A stretch of 64,000 nt of DNA, from positions 44,903 through 108,902 of the forward strand of contig PFDP01000015.1 of NCBI GenBank assembly GCA_002772535.1. The letters are read 5' to 3'. A program made the position numbers and the translations under genes. Shown piece by piece: positions 37,243 through 46,026 of this stretch. The notes under the pieces were generated by a model, which was not told where the DNA came from, did no database searches, and saw nothing but the letters and a program-made list of their open reading frames with translations. This DNA is from Candidatus Peregrinibacteria bacterium CG10_big_fil_rev_8_21_14_0_10_36_19 (GTDB lineage Bacteria; Patescibacteriota; Gracilibacteria; UBA1369; LOWO2-01-FULL-3). Each line of letters opens with the position of its first letter. Within the stretch, counting starts at the first letter, position 1.

Positions 37243-37881
37243 TTATCTATAGACTAAAAGTAACCAAAGTGGTTGGAGAGCTAAGATTATAAGCAAGATA
37301 ATTACAAAAATTCTTTTGTTTAACTTTTCATAATGAAGCTGTTTTGCAATTTTTTTTGCCGTTTCAGTGCTGTGAACAAGCTCTTTTTTAAGCTCATCTT
37401 CCTTTTGAGTGCGCTTAAAACTTTCATTGTGATATTCGAGCATTGGTATACTATTTCTAACTTGCGATTCTAGCTGCCCAACTCTATAATTTGCGATTTC
37501 TAACCTCTCTTGCTTCTCTCTCAACTCCTGCTTCAACTCTTCGAATAGTTTTTTATATGTACCGCTTGGTTTGTTTATTTTTTTAACGCGAGTGGACACA
37601 AAGTCGACATTTTCTTGATTAATCACATCAACATTGTCCACATTGTCCATAGTGTCTACCCTACTGTCTATAGACATTTTAGGTGTAGACACCTGAACAG
37701 TAGACACGTTGTTAAAATTAGCTATTTCTTCTTTATTAAGCCAAATTCTGCCATCTATTAACATAGTAGACAATTTTTTTGCCTTAATATACCTGTCTAG
37801 TGTCCTTATTGACACTTTTAACAGCTTACTAGCTACTTTTCTGTCTATGTTGTATGTGGACAAAGGGTTGTCTACTGTCAT
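37243..37881 (-). CDS. HTH (MerR/excisionase-like) DNA-binding, coiled-coil, C-terminal membrane-anchored protein
   Basis: NIDRKVASKLLKVSIRTLDRYIKAKKLSTMLIDGRIWLNKEEIANF HTH; long charged helical region; C-terminal RIFVIILLIILALQPLWLLLVYR TM helix. Confidence 0.78.
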   Translation of the reverse strand: MTVDNPLSTYNIDRKVASKLLKVSIRTLDRYIKAKKLSTMLIDGRIWLNKEEIANFNNVSTVQVSTPKMSIDSRVDTMDNVDNVDVINQENVDFVSTRVKKINKPSGTYKKLFEELKQELREKQERLEIANYRVGQLESQVRNSIPMLEYHNESFKRTQKEDELKKELVHSTETAKKIAKQLHYEKLNKRIFVIILLIILALQPLWLLLVYR

Positions 37882-37971
37882 TTTATTGTCTAGTTAGTGT
37901 CTATAGACTAGGTATAGACAAAATGTGGACATATTTGCCGCAATTCTAGTGCATTTGTCTACCGATGTCTA
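37653..37971. promoter_or_regulatory. dense TGTCTA/TAGACA motif array
   Basis: Exact hexamers at 37653, 37665, 37671, 37686, 37701, 37767, 37794, 37842, 37869, 37887, 37898, 37915, 37956 and 37966, including the perfect palindrome TGTCTATAGACA at 37665-37676. Confidence 0.85.
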
Positions 37972-38031
37972 CTTTTGATCTTTACATATTTCGTTCGTCC
38001 CTCATAATAGAAACACTCTCATTCCCACATT

Positions 38032-40113
38032 ATGCGAAATCTAATTATTACTGCCATTTTGGCGGTATTAACTTCACAGATAGCCTCTGCCGAGGTTGTA
38101 TATGAAATGTTTATGGCTCTTGAGCCAGATACAACAGTATTTAAAGGATCATTTACTGGCGGACAAAAAGGCGCATCTTTAGCTAAAGGAGATTTTGATG
38201 GTGATGGAATTGAAGATATCGCGATGGGCTCCCCTTTTGCCTCTACGGACGATAAGAAATGGAATGGTGTTGTGGACATGTATCTAGAAAAAGGAAATAA
38301 AAAGCTATCATTTTCTGGGAAAAACTCTGGAGATCAATTAGGATCAAAATTAGTTTTTGGAGACTTTAATAATGATGGTAATGATGACATTGCGATAGGC
38401 GCCTATAATGCTTATAAATCAAACGATAGGCCTGGCGAGGTATACATTTACTATGGACACGGAGATTGGAATAGTCAGGCGGATAATCTACTGGATACTC
38501 AAACCTTAAATATCACCTACGTTAAGCCAGATTTGACGTTATCAGGATATGAAACAAATGATTCTTTTGGGCTTGATGTCTACTCAGCAGATATTAATAA
38601 TGACGACATTGATGATCTAATAATAGGCATTCCCTTTGCTTCAACCCCCTCATATAGCAACTCTGGGAAAGTAAATGTCTACTATGGACACAAAAGGGGA
38701 TTAAAGAAGGAAATCAGCTTAACTATAAGAGGAAATGAAAGTGGCGAAAGATTTGGCAGCAGTATTGCAAGCGGCGATATAGATGGTGATGGACAAGAAA
38801 ACTTAATTGTAGGTGCCTACTATGGTGGAGTAGACAACACTAGACAAATAGGTAAGGTTTATATCTATGATGACTTCTCTCCTAATGACTATGTGATAAG
38901 GAATTATCAGCATGTACTAAAGGGAAAGAATGAAAAAGAGTGGTTTGGTTTTGATGTAGACACTGGCAAATTTAATGATGACGACATTGACGATATTGCA
39001 ATAAGTAGTTTCCCATATAGTGGAAATTCTGAAGATTCCAAAGTTTCGTTATTTTTTGGGACTGAGGAAGAAATGAAAGGCAGTCCCGATGAAATTTTCA
39101 CAAACTTTGAAAGTGAAAGCATGCAAGGAGCTAGTGTGATGATGGAAGATTTTGATATGGATGGGAAAGACGATGTTGTAGTTGGCGCTCCTGGAGTGGG
39201 GGATAAAACTCAAAGCACACCTGGTAATATAAATATTTACTACGCTAATGGTAAAAAATCTTTAATTGTTGGTAAGGATACTGATGACTGGTTTGGTAGT
39301 AGTATTTTGACTATTGATTTTGACCAAGACGGCTACAAGGATTTAGTTATTGGTGCAAGATATGCAGATGGTGAAAAGTCTATGAATAATGGAGAAGTGT
39401 ATGTAATTAGAGGTAATGGCATAGGATTTGGGACTGGCAGAATAGTCTCAACAGAAAACTATGTAAGACGCGATGAATTTATCTCTACAGTACTACAAAG
39501 GCTATCACTTAAAACACAACACGAAAAAGATTTAGAAGAGTGTGCAAAATTTATAGATTTTTGCTTGTTCAACTTTTCGGCTATGTCTGATTATGACGAA
39601 ATGAAATTAGATGGCGAAATACAATTATATCCAGATGTTGGTCCAAATGATCGCCTATATAATGATATTAATATTGCCACGATGCTTGGAATGATAAACG
39701 GATATCTAAATGAAAAAAATAGCCCGTTTCACCCTGAAAGACCAATATCTCGAATACAATCATTAAAAGTGGTACTAGGTGCACTAAAATTAGTTGATAA
39801 TAAATTTAGATTTGAATTGGTTGATGAACTGGGGTCTGTGGAGAATCTCAAAAACCAAAAAAGCTACTTTAAGGATGTTAATCCAAAAATAGCTGATATG
39901 TGGTGGTATCCAAGATATACAAATTTTGCTGTTGAGAATGGCATAATTAACAATGGGGACTTGTTTAGACCTGATGATAATATTACTATGGCAGAGCTTG
40001 ATGATCTTATTGATGAAGCACTCGCATATATTAAAAGAATAAATGAGGAAGCTAACTTACGAAGAAATACAGAAGATGAAACCTTCGGAATCGGAAGTAA
40101 AAACGAAGGATAG
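38032..40113 (+). CDS. secreted FG-GAP/integrin-alpha-like beta-propeller protein with C-terminal SLH-like region
   Basis: Repeated GDFDGDGIEDIAMGSP, GDFNNDGNDDIAIGAYN, EDFDMDGKDDVVVGAPG, IDFDQDGYKDLVIGARYADG Ca-binding blades; C-terminal SLH-like segment. Confidence 0.92.
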   Translation: MRNLIITAILAVLTSQIASAEVVYEMFMALEPDTTVFKGSFTGGQKGASLAKGDFDGDGIEDIAMGSPFASTDDKKWNGVVDMYLEKGNKKLSFSGKNSGDQLGSKLVFGDFNNDGNDDIAIGAYNAYKSNDRPGEVYIYYGHGDWNSQADNLLDTQTLNITYVKPDLTLSGYETNDSFGLDVYSADINNDDIDDLIIGIPFASTPSYSNSGKVNVYYGHKRGLKKEISLTIRGNESGERFGSSIASGDIDGDGQENLIVGAYYGGVDNTRQIGKVYIYDDFSPNDYVIRNYQHVLKGKNEKEWFGFDVDTGKFNDDDIDDIAISSFPYSGNSEDSKVSLFFGTEEEMKGSPDEIFTNFESESMQGASVMMEDFDMDGKDDVVVGAPGVGDKTQSTPGNINIYYANGKKSLIVGKDTDDWFGSSILTIDFDQDGYKDLVIGARYADGEKSMNNGEVYVIRGNGIGFGTGRIVSTENYVRRDEFISTVLQRLSLKTQHEKDLEECAKFIDFCLFNFSAMSDYDEMKLDGEIQLYPDVGPNDRLYNDINIATMLGMINGYLNEKNSPFHPERPISRIQSLKVVLGALKLVDNKFRFELVDELGSVENLKNQKSYFKDVNPKIADMWWYPRYTNFAVENGIINNGDLFRPDDNITMAELDDLIDEALAYIKRINEEANLRRNTEDETFGIGSKNEG

Positions 40114-40576
40114 GACACCAATATTTGCAATTTTAGATAATGTAAGAAGCCTGTTTAATGTAGGAGCTATTTTTAGGACTTCTGACGCTGTTTTGCTTGA
40201 AAAGATATATCTGTGTGGTATTACAGGTTTTCCACCGCGTAAGGAGATTTCTAAGACAGCTCTGGGGGCAGAAAATTTAGTCCCTTGGGAATATAAAGAA
40301 GAAACGATTGAAGCAATAAAAGAAATGAAAAAAATGGGAGTAAAAATTATTGCAGTAGAGCTTGCAGAAAATGCAGTAAACTATTCTGAAGCAAAATATG
40401 AAGGTCCTGTATGTTTTGTTTTTGGCCATGAGGTATATGGAATTTCTGATGAAATTATGGAAGAAGTTGATATGGCTGTGAGTTTACCTATGCTTGGTCG
40501 CGCAAATTCTTTGAATGTTGCAACATGTTATGGGATTATAGTATTTGATGCCTTAAAAAAATTAAGAAATGTTTAA
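40043..40576 (+). CDS. SpoU/TrmH-family RNA 2'-O-methyltransferase
   Basis: FAILDNVRSLFNVGAIFRTSDAVLLEKIYLCGITGFPP...VCFVFGHEVYGISDEIM...SLPMLGRANSLNVATCYGIIVFDAL. Confidence 0.92.
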   Translation: MRKLTYEEIQKMKPSESEVKTKDRTPIFAILDNVRSLFNVGAIFRTSDAVLLEKIYLCGITGFPPRKEISKTALGAENLVPWEYKEETIEAIKEMKKMGVKIIAVELAENAVNYSEAKYEGPVCFVFGHEVYGISDEIMEEVDMAVSLPMLGRANSLNVATCYGIIVFDALKKLRNV

Positions 40577-41546
40577 AATCTGGAAAATAACGACCTTAGC
40601 TGTAACATTTCTTTTTTTAATATTTGTGTGGCTATATTTTTTGGGATTTTCAGCGGATCAGCCCGGAAGCTTCTATAATAAGGGAAATAATGCTGTTTGG
40701 CTTGGTCATGAATGGGTGGGAGTTTATAAAACTGATAGCCAAATACAGAAATTGGTAGAAACATTTAGAAAACATGATATAAAAACTGTTTTTGTTCACA
40801 GTGGCCCATTCGAAAAAGATGGGGGAGTTGAGGAAAATGGATATGCCTTTGCCACTAATTTCATTGAAAAGGCTAAAAAATTTGATAAAGAAATTCAGTA
40901 TCAGGCTTGGCTTGGACAAATTAGGGGTAAGATTGATTTAAACGATAGGGAAGTGCGTCATAATATGGCAAAACAAGCTTTTATTTTTACACAGCTAGTT
41001 GGTTTTGATGGAGTGCATTTTGATATTGAACCAGTGTGGGATGGAGATACTAATTTTATAGAACTTTTGAAAGAAACTAAAAATATGATTCCGAAGAATA
41101 AAAAAATGTCTGTTGCGTTAGCAGAGTTTATTCCGAAAAATTTTTTATGGATAGCTAATCACTTTAAACCTTTGGAAAATTATAATACTGAAGTTATTTA
41201 TAAAAATGTGGCTAGATATGCTGATCAAATTATCACAATGACTTATGACACAAGCCTAGACAAAGAGTGGAAATATATTTGGCTTGTGATGGAACAAACA
41301 ATACGGGTTACAAGTTTACTTGACGGTAAAGAAGTGTTTATAGGGCTTCCTGCCTATCAGTATGACGAAAAGAAAGATTGGTTTGATCCAGAAGTTGAAA
41401 ACATCAGAACTGGGCTTTTGGGCGTAACTAGAGGTCTTAATCACTTTCGAAGTGAGACAGATAATTTCCAAGGAGTAGCAATATATCCATTCTGGGAAAT
41501 TGATGAAAATGAGTGGCAAATTTATGATGATATTTGGTTAAAATAA
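40569..41546 (+). CDS. membrane-anchored TIM-barrel protein, GH18-like
   Basis: N-terminal TM; GFDGVHFDIEPVWDGD resembles the DxxDxE-type strand of GH18 folds. Confidence 0.5.
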   Translation: MFKIWKITTLAVTFLFLIFVWLYFLGFSADQPGSFYNKGNNAVWLGHEWVGVYKTDSQIQKLVETFRKHDIKTVFVHSGPFEKDGGVEENGYAFATNFIEKAKKFDKEIQYQAWLGQIRGKIDLNDREVRHNMAKQAFIFTQLVGFDGVHFDIEPVWDGDTNFIELLKETKNMIPKNKKMSVALAEFIPKNFLWIANHFKPLENYNTEVIYKNVARYADQIITMTYDTSLDKEWKYIWLVMEQTIRVTSLLDGKEVFIGLPAYQYDEKKDWFDPEVENIRTGLLGVTRGLNHFRSETDNFQGVAIYPFWEIDENEWQIYDDIWLK

Positions 41547-41550
41547 AAAC

Positions 41551-42003
41551 ATGCTTTATTTCAATTTTATAAATGAGACAAATAGGAAAGTTCAAAAATC
41601 TAATTTAATGCAGCTTGTTGATAAAACTTATGTGGTAATGAAGTCTTATGTGGATAAAAAATTAAAAGGCCTAGATGGCCAATTTGATTGCATAATTGTA
41701 GATGATAAAACAATTCATAAAATTAATAAGGAGCACCGCCATAAAGATAAACCTACGGATGTAATAACTTTTGCTTACCTAGAGGTTACTGACTGGGAAA
41801 CTGTAGAAGAAGGCCTTGTAGTGGGCGATATCTTTATTTCTATTGATACTGCAGAGAGGCAAGCCAAAGAAAAAGGCCACTCTCTCAAAAGAGAAATTGA
41901 AATTTTGTTCGTGCATGGTGTTCTACATGCTTTGGGTTTCGACCACAATAACGACGAAGAAGAGGCTGAAATGGAAGGATGGGCTAAGAAAATCTTAGAC
42001 TAA
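41551..42003 (+). CDS. ybeY: endoribonuclease YbeY
   Basis: INKEHRHKDKPTDVITFAYLE; LFVHGVLHALGFDHNNDEEEAEM (HGxLHxxGxDH). Confidence 0.96.
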   Translation: MLYFNFINETNRKVQKSNLMQLVDKTYVVMKSYVDKKLKGLDGQFDCIIVDDKTIHKINKEHRHKDKPTDVITFAYLEVTDWETVEEGLVVGDIFISIDTAERQAKEKGHSLKREIEILFVHGVLHALGFDHNNDEEEAEMEGWAKKILD

Positions 42004-42375
42004 TTAAAACATATCTTCTAAATCTACTACTTGCCAATCTTGTGAGAACTGAGCCTTTTTGCGTAACACAATATTTATTCTTGGAGTTTTAAGCGCCTCA
42101 ACATGCTTTTTGTGACCAGCTCCTTGAAGAGTAAATTCCTCAGATTTACGAGTAAGTTCAAAATCAAAACCGTTAAGACTAAAATTAACCACGCGTTTTT
42201 CACCAACCTCAAATTCGTCTTCATCGATCTCTACAAATAGGGGAGTTGATACATCCTCTACATCAGCGCCTGTACCCTTAATACGCTCTACAATTAATTC
42301 AAATGCATCTTCACGCCCAGCAGCACGCGTGTCATCGATCTCTCTCATTGCTGGTTTTTCTCCTCCGATTCCCAT
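42004..42375 (-). CDS. hypothetical protein
   Basis: 123-aa ORF, convergent with ybeY, no recognised domain. Confidence 0.55.
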   Translation of the reverse strand: MGIGGEKPAMREIDDTRAAGREDAFELIVERIKGTGADVEDVSTPLFVEIDEDEFEVGEKRVVNFSLNGFDFELTRKSEEFTLQGAGHKKHVEALKTPRINIVLRKKAQFSQDWQVVDLEDMF

Positions 42376-42417
42376 TGTGTTGAGTTATTGATATGATTTA
42401 AGTATAACAGTTATTGT

Positions 42418-43047
42418 ATGAGTTTTAAAGGAAGCCTAAAAAAATCGCATGTGGTTAGCTCTGAAGAGGGTTATAATAAGTATGCTACAGCCTATGATGA
42501 TAGTCTGGGGTATTTGAATAGTTTTGAAAATGATGTGCTTTTGAAATTTTTTGGAGATCTTAGAGGTAAAAAAGTTTTGGATGTTGGTTGTGGGACTGGC
42601 CGGATAATTCATGATCTACATATGGCTGGTGCGGAAGTTTGCGCTGTGGATCTTTCTGATGCCATGCTAAAAATTACCAAAAAGAAATTTCCAATGATAG
42701 AAACTGCCCAAGCAGATATTAGAAAATTACCATTTGAAAATGAAAGCTTTGATATGGTGGTGGCTACTTTTTTGCTAGTACACTTAGATAAACTGGAAGA
42801 AGCTTTTGATGAAGTAAATAGAGTACTTAAGGTTGGAGGAGAATTTATTGTGACAAATATAAATCAAAAGAAAGCACCAAAATTAAAAACAAAAGATGGT
42901 GAGACTGTGGTAATAGAATCCTTTTATCATAGACCTGAAAATGTTTTAAATAGCTTAGATAGATCTTTTTTTAAGATAGATAAGGAAGAGTTTGTGTACG
43001 ATGACAAAGTGTGGGTGAATCAGATTGTTAAAGCAGTAAAATTTTAG
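42418..43047 (+). CDS. class I SAM-dependent methyltransferase
   Basis: KKVLDVGCGTGRIIHDLHMAGAEVCAVDLSDAML. Confidence 0.9.
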   Translation: MSFKGSLKKSHVVSSEEGYNKYATAYDDSLGYLNSFENDVLLKFFGDLRGKKVLDVGCGTGRIIHDLHMAGAEVCAVDLSDAMLKITKKKFPMIETAQADIRKLPFENESFDMVVATFLLVHLDKLEEAFDEVNRVLKVGGEFIVTNINQKKAPKLKTKDGETVVIESFYHRPENVLNSLDRSFFKIDKEEFVYDDKVWVNQIVKAVKF

Positions 43048-43060
43048 TATTATTGGCTAG

Positions 43061-43687
43061 ATGATACGACAAATACCAATACAAGGCTTTGATAATAATT
43101 TTTCTTATTTTATAGAGAATGGTAAGGATATTGCAGTTGTGGATCCTGGAGATACGGATCATTTGATTTCGGAGATCAGGCTAGATGGTTTAAATGTAAA
43201 AATGATACTTCTTACACATAGCCATTTCGACCATGTTTCTGGAGTGCAAAAATTGGTAGAAAGATTTGGGGTACCGGTTTATGTTCATAAGCATGCAGCT
43301 AAGAGATTAAATCTAAAGGAAAATATGACAGTTTTTATTGATGAAGGCGATATTCTGAGATTAGATGGACTAAAAATAAAAGTTTTATATACACCTGGGC
43401 ATATTGATGATGCGGTTTGCTTTTATATTGAAGAACATGGTCATTTAATAACTGGAGATACGCTTTTTGTTGAAGGTTGTGGCAGAGCGGATCTTGAAGG
43501 CAGTAATGTAGAAGATTTGTGGGAAAGTTTACAAAGAATAATGAAACTCCCACAATCTACTAAAGTGTATCCAGGTCACCATTATGGTTCAATTCCTATT
43601 TCAACTATTGGCTTTGAGAAAGCAAACAATAGGTTCTTCAAGTGCAAAGACTTTGAAGAGTTTAGGAAGGAAAGAATGGGGTACTGA
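43061..43687 (+). CDS. metallo-beta-lactamase-fold hydrolase (glyoxalase II-like)
   Basis: LLTHSHFDHVSGV; YTPGHIDDAVCFYI; ITGDTLFVEGCGRADLEG; VYPGHHYG. Confidence 0.92.
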   Translation: MIRQIPIQGFDNNFSYFIENGKDIAVVDPGDTDHLISEIRLDGLNVKMILLTHSHFDHVSGVQKLVERFGVPVYVHKHAAKRLNLKENMTVFIDEGDILRLDGLKIKVLYTPGHIDDAVCFYIEEHGHLITGDTLFVEGCGRADLEGSNVEDLWESLQRIMKLPQSTKVYPGHHYGSIPISTIGFEKANNRFFKCKDFEEFRKERMGY

Positions 43688-43691
43688 TTGT

Positions 43692-44471
43692 CTATTTCAA
43701 CTTGTATGTTAGGCTTACATTCAATGTAACTTCTTGCTGCCCTGGTTGGATTGATGGAGCTGCTTCTGCAGATCCTCCACCTCCAAAACCACCTTTTTCT
43801 AGGCTAGCTGTATCGGCATAAACTTGTGGCCCGTTGTAGTAATCATTGCCAGAATATTCATAATAATTTGAAACCTCACTAAGTTTTAGTCCAGCTTCAG
43901 AAGCAATTGCCAAGGCTTTAATTTTTGCTTTCTTGATAGCTTCATTTCTTGCTTCGTCTTTTGCGGCATCTGGATTGTCTACAATAAAGCTAACATTTCC
44001 AATAGTTGTAGCACCGTTTGAGCTCGCAAGATCGATAATTGAGCCAATTTTTTCAATATCACGAACTTTAACAAGAATGCTTTGGTCTAACACATAACCG
44101 TCTGGTTTTGAACCTTCATTTGGTAGCCATTTGTAGTTTTCGTAAAGGTTGTATTGAACTGTTTGAATGTCTTTTGAATCGATACCTTTATCTGTAAGTG
44201 CTTTAATTATAGCGTTTACTTTTTTAGTATTTTCTTCAACAATTTTTACAGTTTCTGGCCCCTTAGTGTTTACACCTAGATTTACTTGGGCAACATCCGG
44301 AACAACATAGGCCTTGCCTTGAGCTTCAACTACGATTTCACGAGGTTGAGATCCTGTAGTGTTTTGGTAAATTTCTGCGATGCGGAAACCCCAAAATATA
44401 AATAAGGCTGCAGTAAAAGCAGAAAGCAGAATGAATAATCTATTTGAAAGTTCAAAGCGTTGGTTTGACAT
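43692..44471 (-). CDS. SIMPL-domain (DUF541) protein
   Basis: EIVVEAQGKAYVVPDVAQVNLGVNTKG...NEAIKKAKIKALAIASEAGLKLSEV. Confidence 0.88.
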   Translation of the reverse strand: MSNQRFELSNRLFILLSAFTAALFIFWGFRIAEIYQNTTGSQPREIVVEAQGKAYVVPDVAQVNLGVNTKGPETVKIVEENTKKVNAIIKALTDKGIDSKDIQTVQYNLYENYKWLPNEGSKPDGYVLDQSILVKVRDIEKIGSIIDLASSNGATTIGNVSFIVDNPDAAKDEARNEAIKKAKIKALAIASEAGLKLSEVSNYYEYSGNDYYNGPQVYADTASLEKGGFGGGGSAEAAPSIQPGQQEVTLNVSLTYKLK

Positions 44472-44474
44472 TTT

Positions 44475-44732
44475 TTATTGGGTTAAGGCGCGGTTTCTTG
44501 GTTGAATAGACCCGCGTTCTAAATTATTATTTTGAATTGTTGGGCTTTCGATATTGATCATTTGCCCTTCTGGAACTTCTTCATTAACAAGGTCAAAACC
44601 AGCTTTTTCTGTGTTTATAGACTTGTTTGGGCTGAAGAAAAGGAAACCTTTAAATAACTCTGAGCTAGTAGCAAAATAACCGATTGCTAGTCCAATAATT
44701 AAGGCGAGTACAATATAAACTTTTGAATTCAT
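44475..44732 (-). CDS. small membrane protein, hypothetical
   Basis: N-terminal TM helix; directly upstream of the SIMPL gene. Confidence 0.55.
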   Translation of the reverse strand: MNSKVYIVLALIIGLAIGYFATSSELFKGFLFFSPNKSINTEKAGFDLVNEEVPEGQMINIESPTIQNNNLERGSIQPRNRALTQ

Positions 44733-44786
44733 AAGTATGAGATTAAGTGCCTTTATTCTAGATGGGAAGGGGGGAGTTTGTAAACA

Positions 44787-44824
44787 AAAAAAGGTGTTAG
44801 ATATAAAAATCTAGCATCTTTTTT
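44787..44824 (-). terminator. hairpin terminator after tRNA-Pro
   Basis: AAAAAAGGTGTTAGATataaaAATCTAGCATCTTTTTT inverted repeat. Confidence 0.7.
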
Positions 44825-44827
44825 AAA

Positions 44828-44904
44828 TGGTCGGGGTGAAAGGACTCGAACCTTCGACCCCCTGGTCCCAAACCAGGTACTCTAGCCAACTGAGCTACAC
44901 CCCG
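44828..44904 (-). tRNA. tRNA-Pro(TGG)
   Basis: Reverse complement CGGGGTGTAGCTCAGTTGGCTAGAGTACCTGGTTTGGGACCAGG...GGTTCGAGTCC...CACCCCGACCA; loop TTTGGGA. Confidence 0.96.
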
Positions 44905-44972
44905 ACATTGCTTTGTGATTCTATATAATAAAATGCCTAATGTTAAGTCAATTTTTGCATTATAATGAAGTT

Positions 44973-45488
44973 ATGGAAAAAATGTTTAGCAATATTGTTG
45001 GTACAGCCGTGTATTTGAGCGATGGAAGAAAGCCCATTGCAATGGTTGGAGACATCATTATAGATACCGATAAAGGTAAACTTTTGGCTTTTGTGGTGGA
45101 TAAATCGAACCAGATGGTGATTATGGATAGAGATGTTATAAGCTGGGGTGATGTTGTGCAGATCAATCATTTTGACGATATTATTGAGGCAAATGATATT
45201 ATTAGGCTTTCGGAAATTAGAGAAAAAAACATTGTTTTGTTTGGCAATAAAGTTGTAACTCGTGATGGCAAAGCACTTGGAAAAGTGGTGGATTTTTCTT
45301 TGGATACCAATAGCTTTGAATTGAAAAATATTTTCGTGGCAAAATATATTTTAGGAATTTTACAGTATGATCAAAGAATTATACCTGCAAATAAGATTGT
45401 GGAAATTTTAAAAGATAAAGTTGTGGTGGAGGATGATTTGGAGACTGTGAAAGAGGGAGGAGTGGAAAGAGAAGCACTAGCAGCTTAG
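44973..45488 (+). CDS. PRC-barrel domain protein
   Basis: NIVGTAVYLSDGRKPIAMVGDIIIDTDKGKLLAFVVD; second repeat FGNKVVTRDGKALGKVVDFSLDTNSFELKNIFV. Confidence 0.78.
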   Translation: MEKMFSNIVGTAVYLSDGRKPIAMVGDIIIDTDKGKLLAFVVDKSNQMVIMDRDVISWGDVVQINHFDDIIEANDIIRLSEIREKNIVLFGNKVVTRDGKALGKVVDFSLDTNSFELKNIFVAKYILGILQYDQRIIPANKIVEILKDKVVVEDDLETVKEGGVEREALAA

Positions 45489-45494
45489 ATTTAA

Positions 45495-45532
45495 AAAAAG
45501 CCCCACACTTTTTAAGGCATGGAGCTTTTTAG
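45495..45532. terminator. bidirectional hairpin terminator
   Basis: AAAAAGCCCCA...TGGAGCTTTTT between convergent genes. Confidence 0.65.
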
Positions 45533-45550
45533 GTAAGCTAACGTAAGCGT

Positions 45551-45943
45551 TTATTGCGTCACACCAGTACCAGCTTGTAGTACAGTGTTGATGATTGCGA
45601 ATGAAAGTAGAATGATAATAATACCAACTACTGCGTAAAGAATGATTTTCTTTGCGTTACCAATTTGCTCATCTGCTCCGGCTGCTGTTACATAAGTAAC
45701 ACCTCCGTAGATAACCATGATAACCGCCACTATTCCAAGGAAACCAAGTGCAAAGTTGATGATTCTTAGAACTAGAGCTCTGATAGAACCTTCTCCACCT
45801 GTTGCCTCAACAATAGATGAAGGTGAATCACTTGGACTGATTAGTGCAGCTGATGCTACCGGGAAAGCTGAAACCAATGTAAGTGCTCCAAGTGTAAGAC
45901 CGAAAACAATTAAGGCCTGTTTTAGCGTTTGTTTATTAAACAT
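45551..45943 (-). CDS. small two-TM protein resembling TrbC/VirB2-type pilins
   Basis: Signal peptide, then LRIINFALGFLGIVAVIMVIYGGVTYVTAAGADEQIGNAKKIILYAVVGIIIILLSFAIINTVL. Confidence 0.65.
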   Translation of the reverse strand: MFNKQTLKQALIVFGLTLGALTLVSAFPVASAALISPSDSPSSIVEATGGEGSIRALVLRIINFALGFLGIVAVIMVIYGGVTYVTAAGADEQIGNAKKIILYAVVGIIIILLSFAIINTVLQAGTGVTQ

Positions 45944-46026
45944 AGGAATTTTGTTATTAACTGCTGCTATTGTAGCAAAAAGAATGATTTTGTGTAATAA
46001 AGTAGTTGCGGAGATTTGGTAATGTT

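Noticed and set aside
37653-37971. CRISPR or simple tandem repeat
   Set aside because: Hexamers occur in both orientations with irregular spacing and no conserved spacer length.
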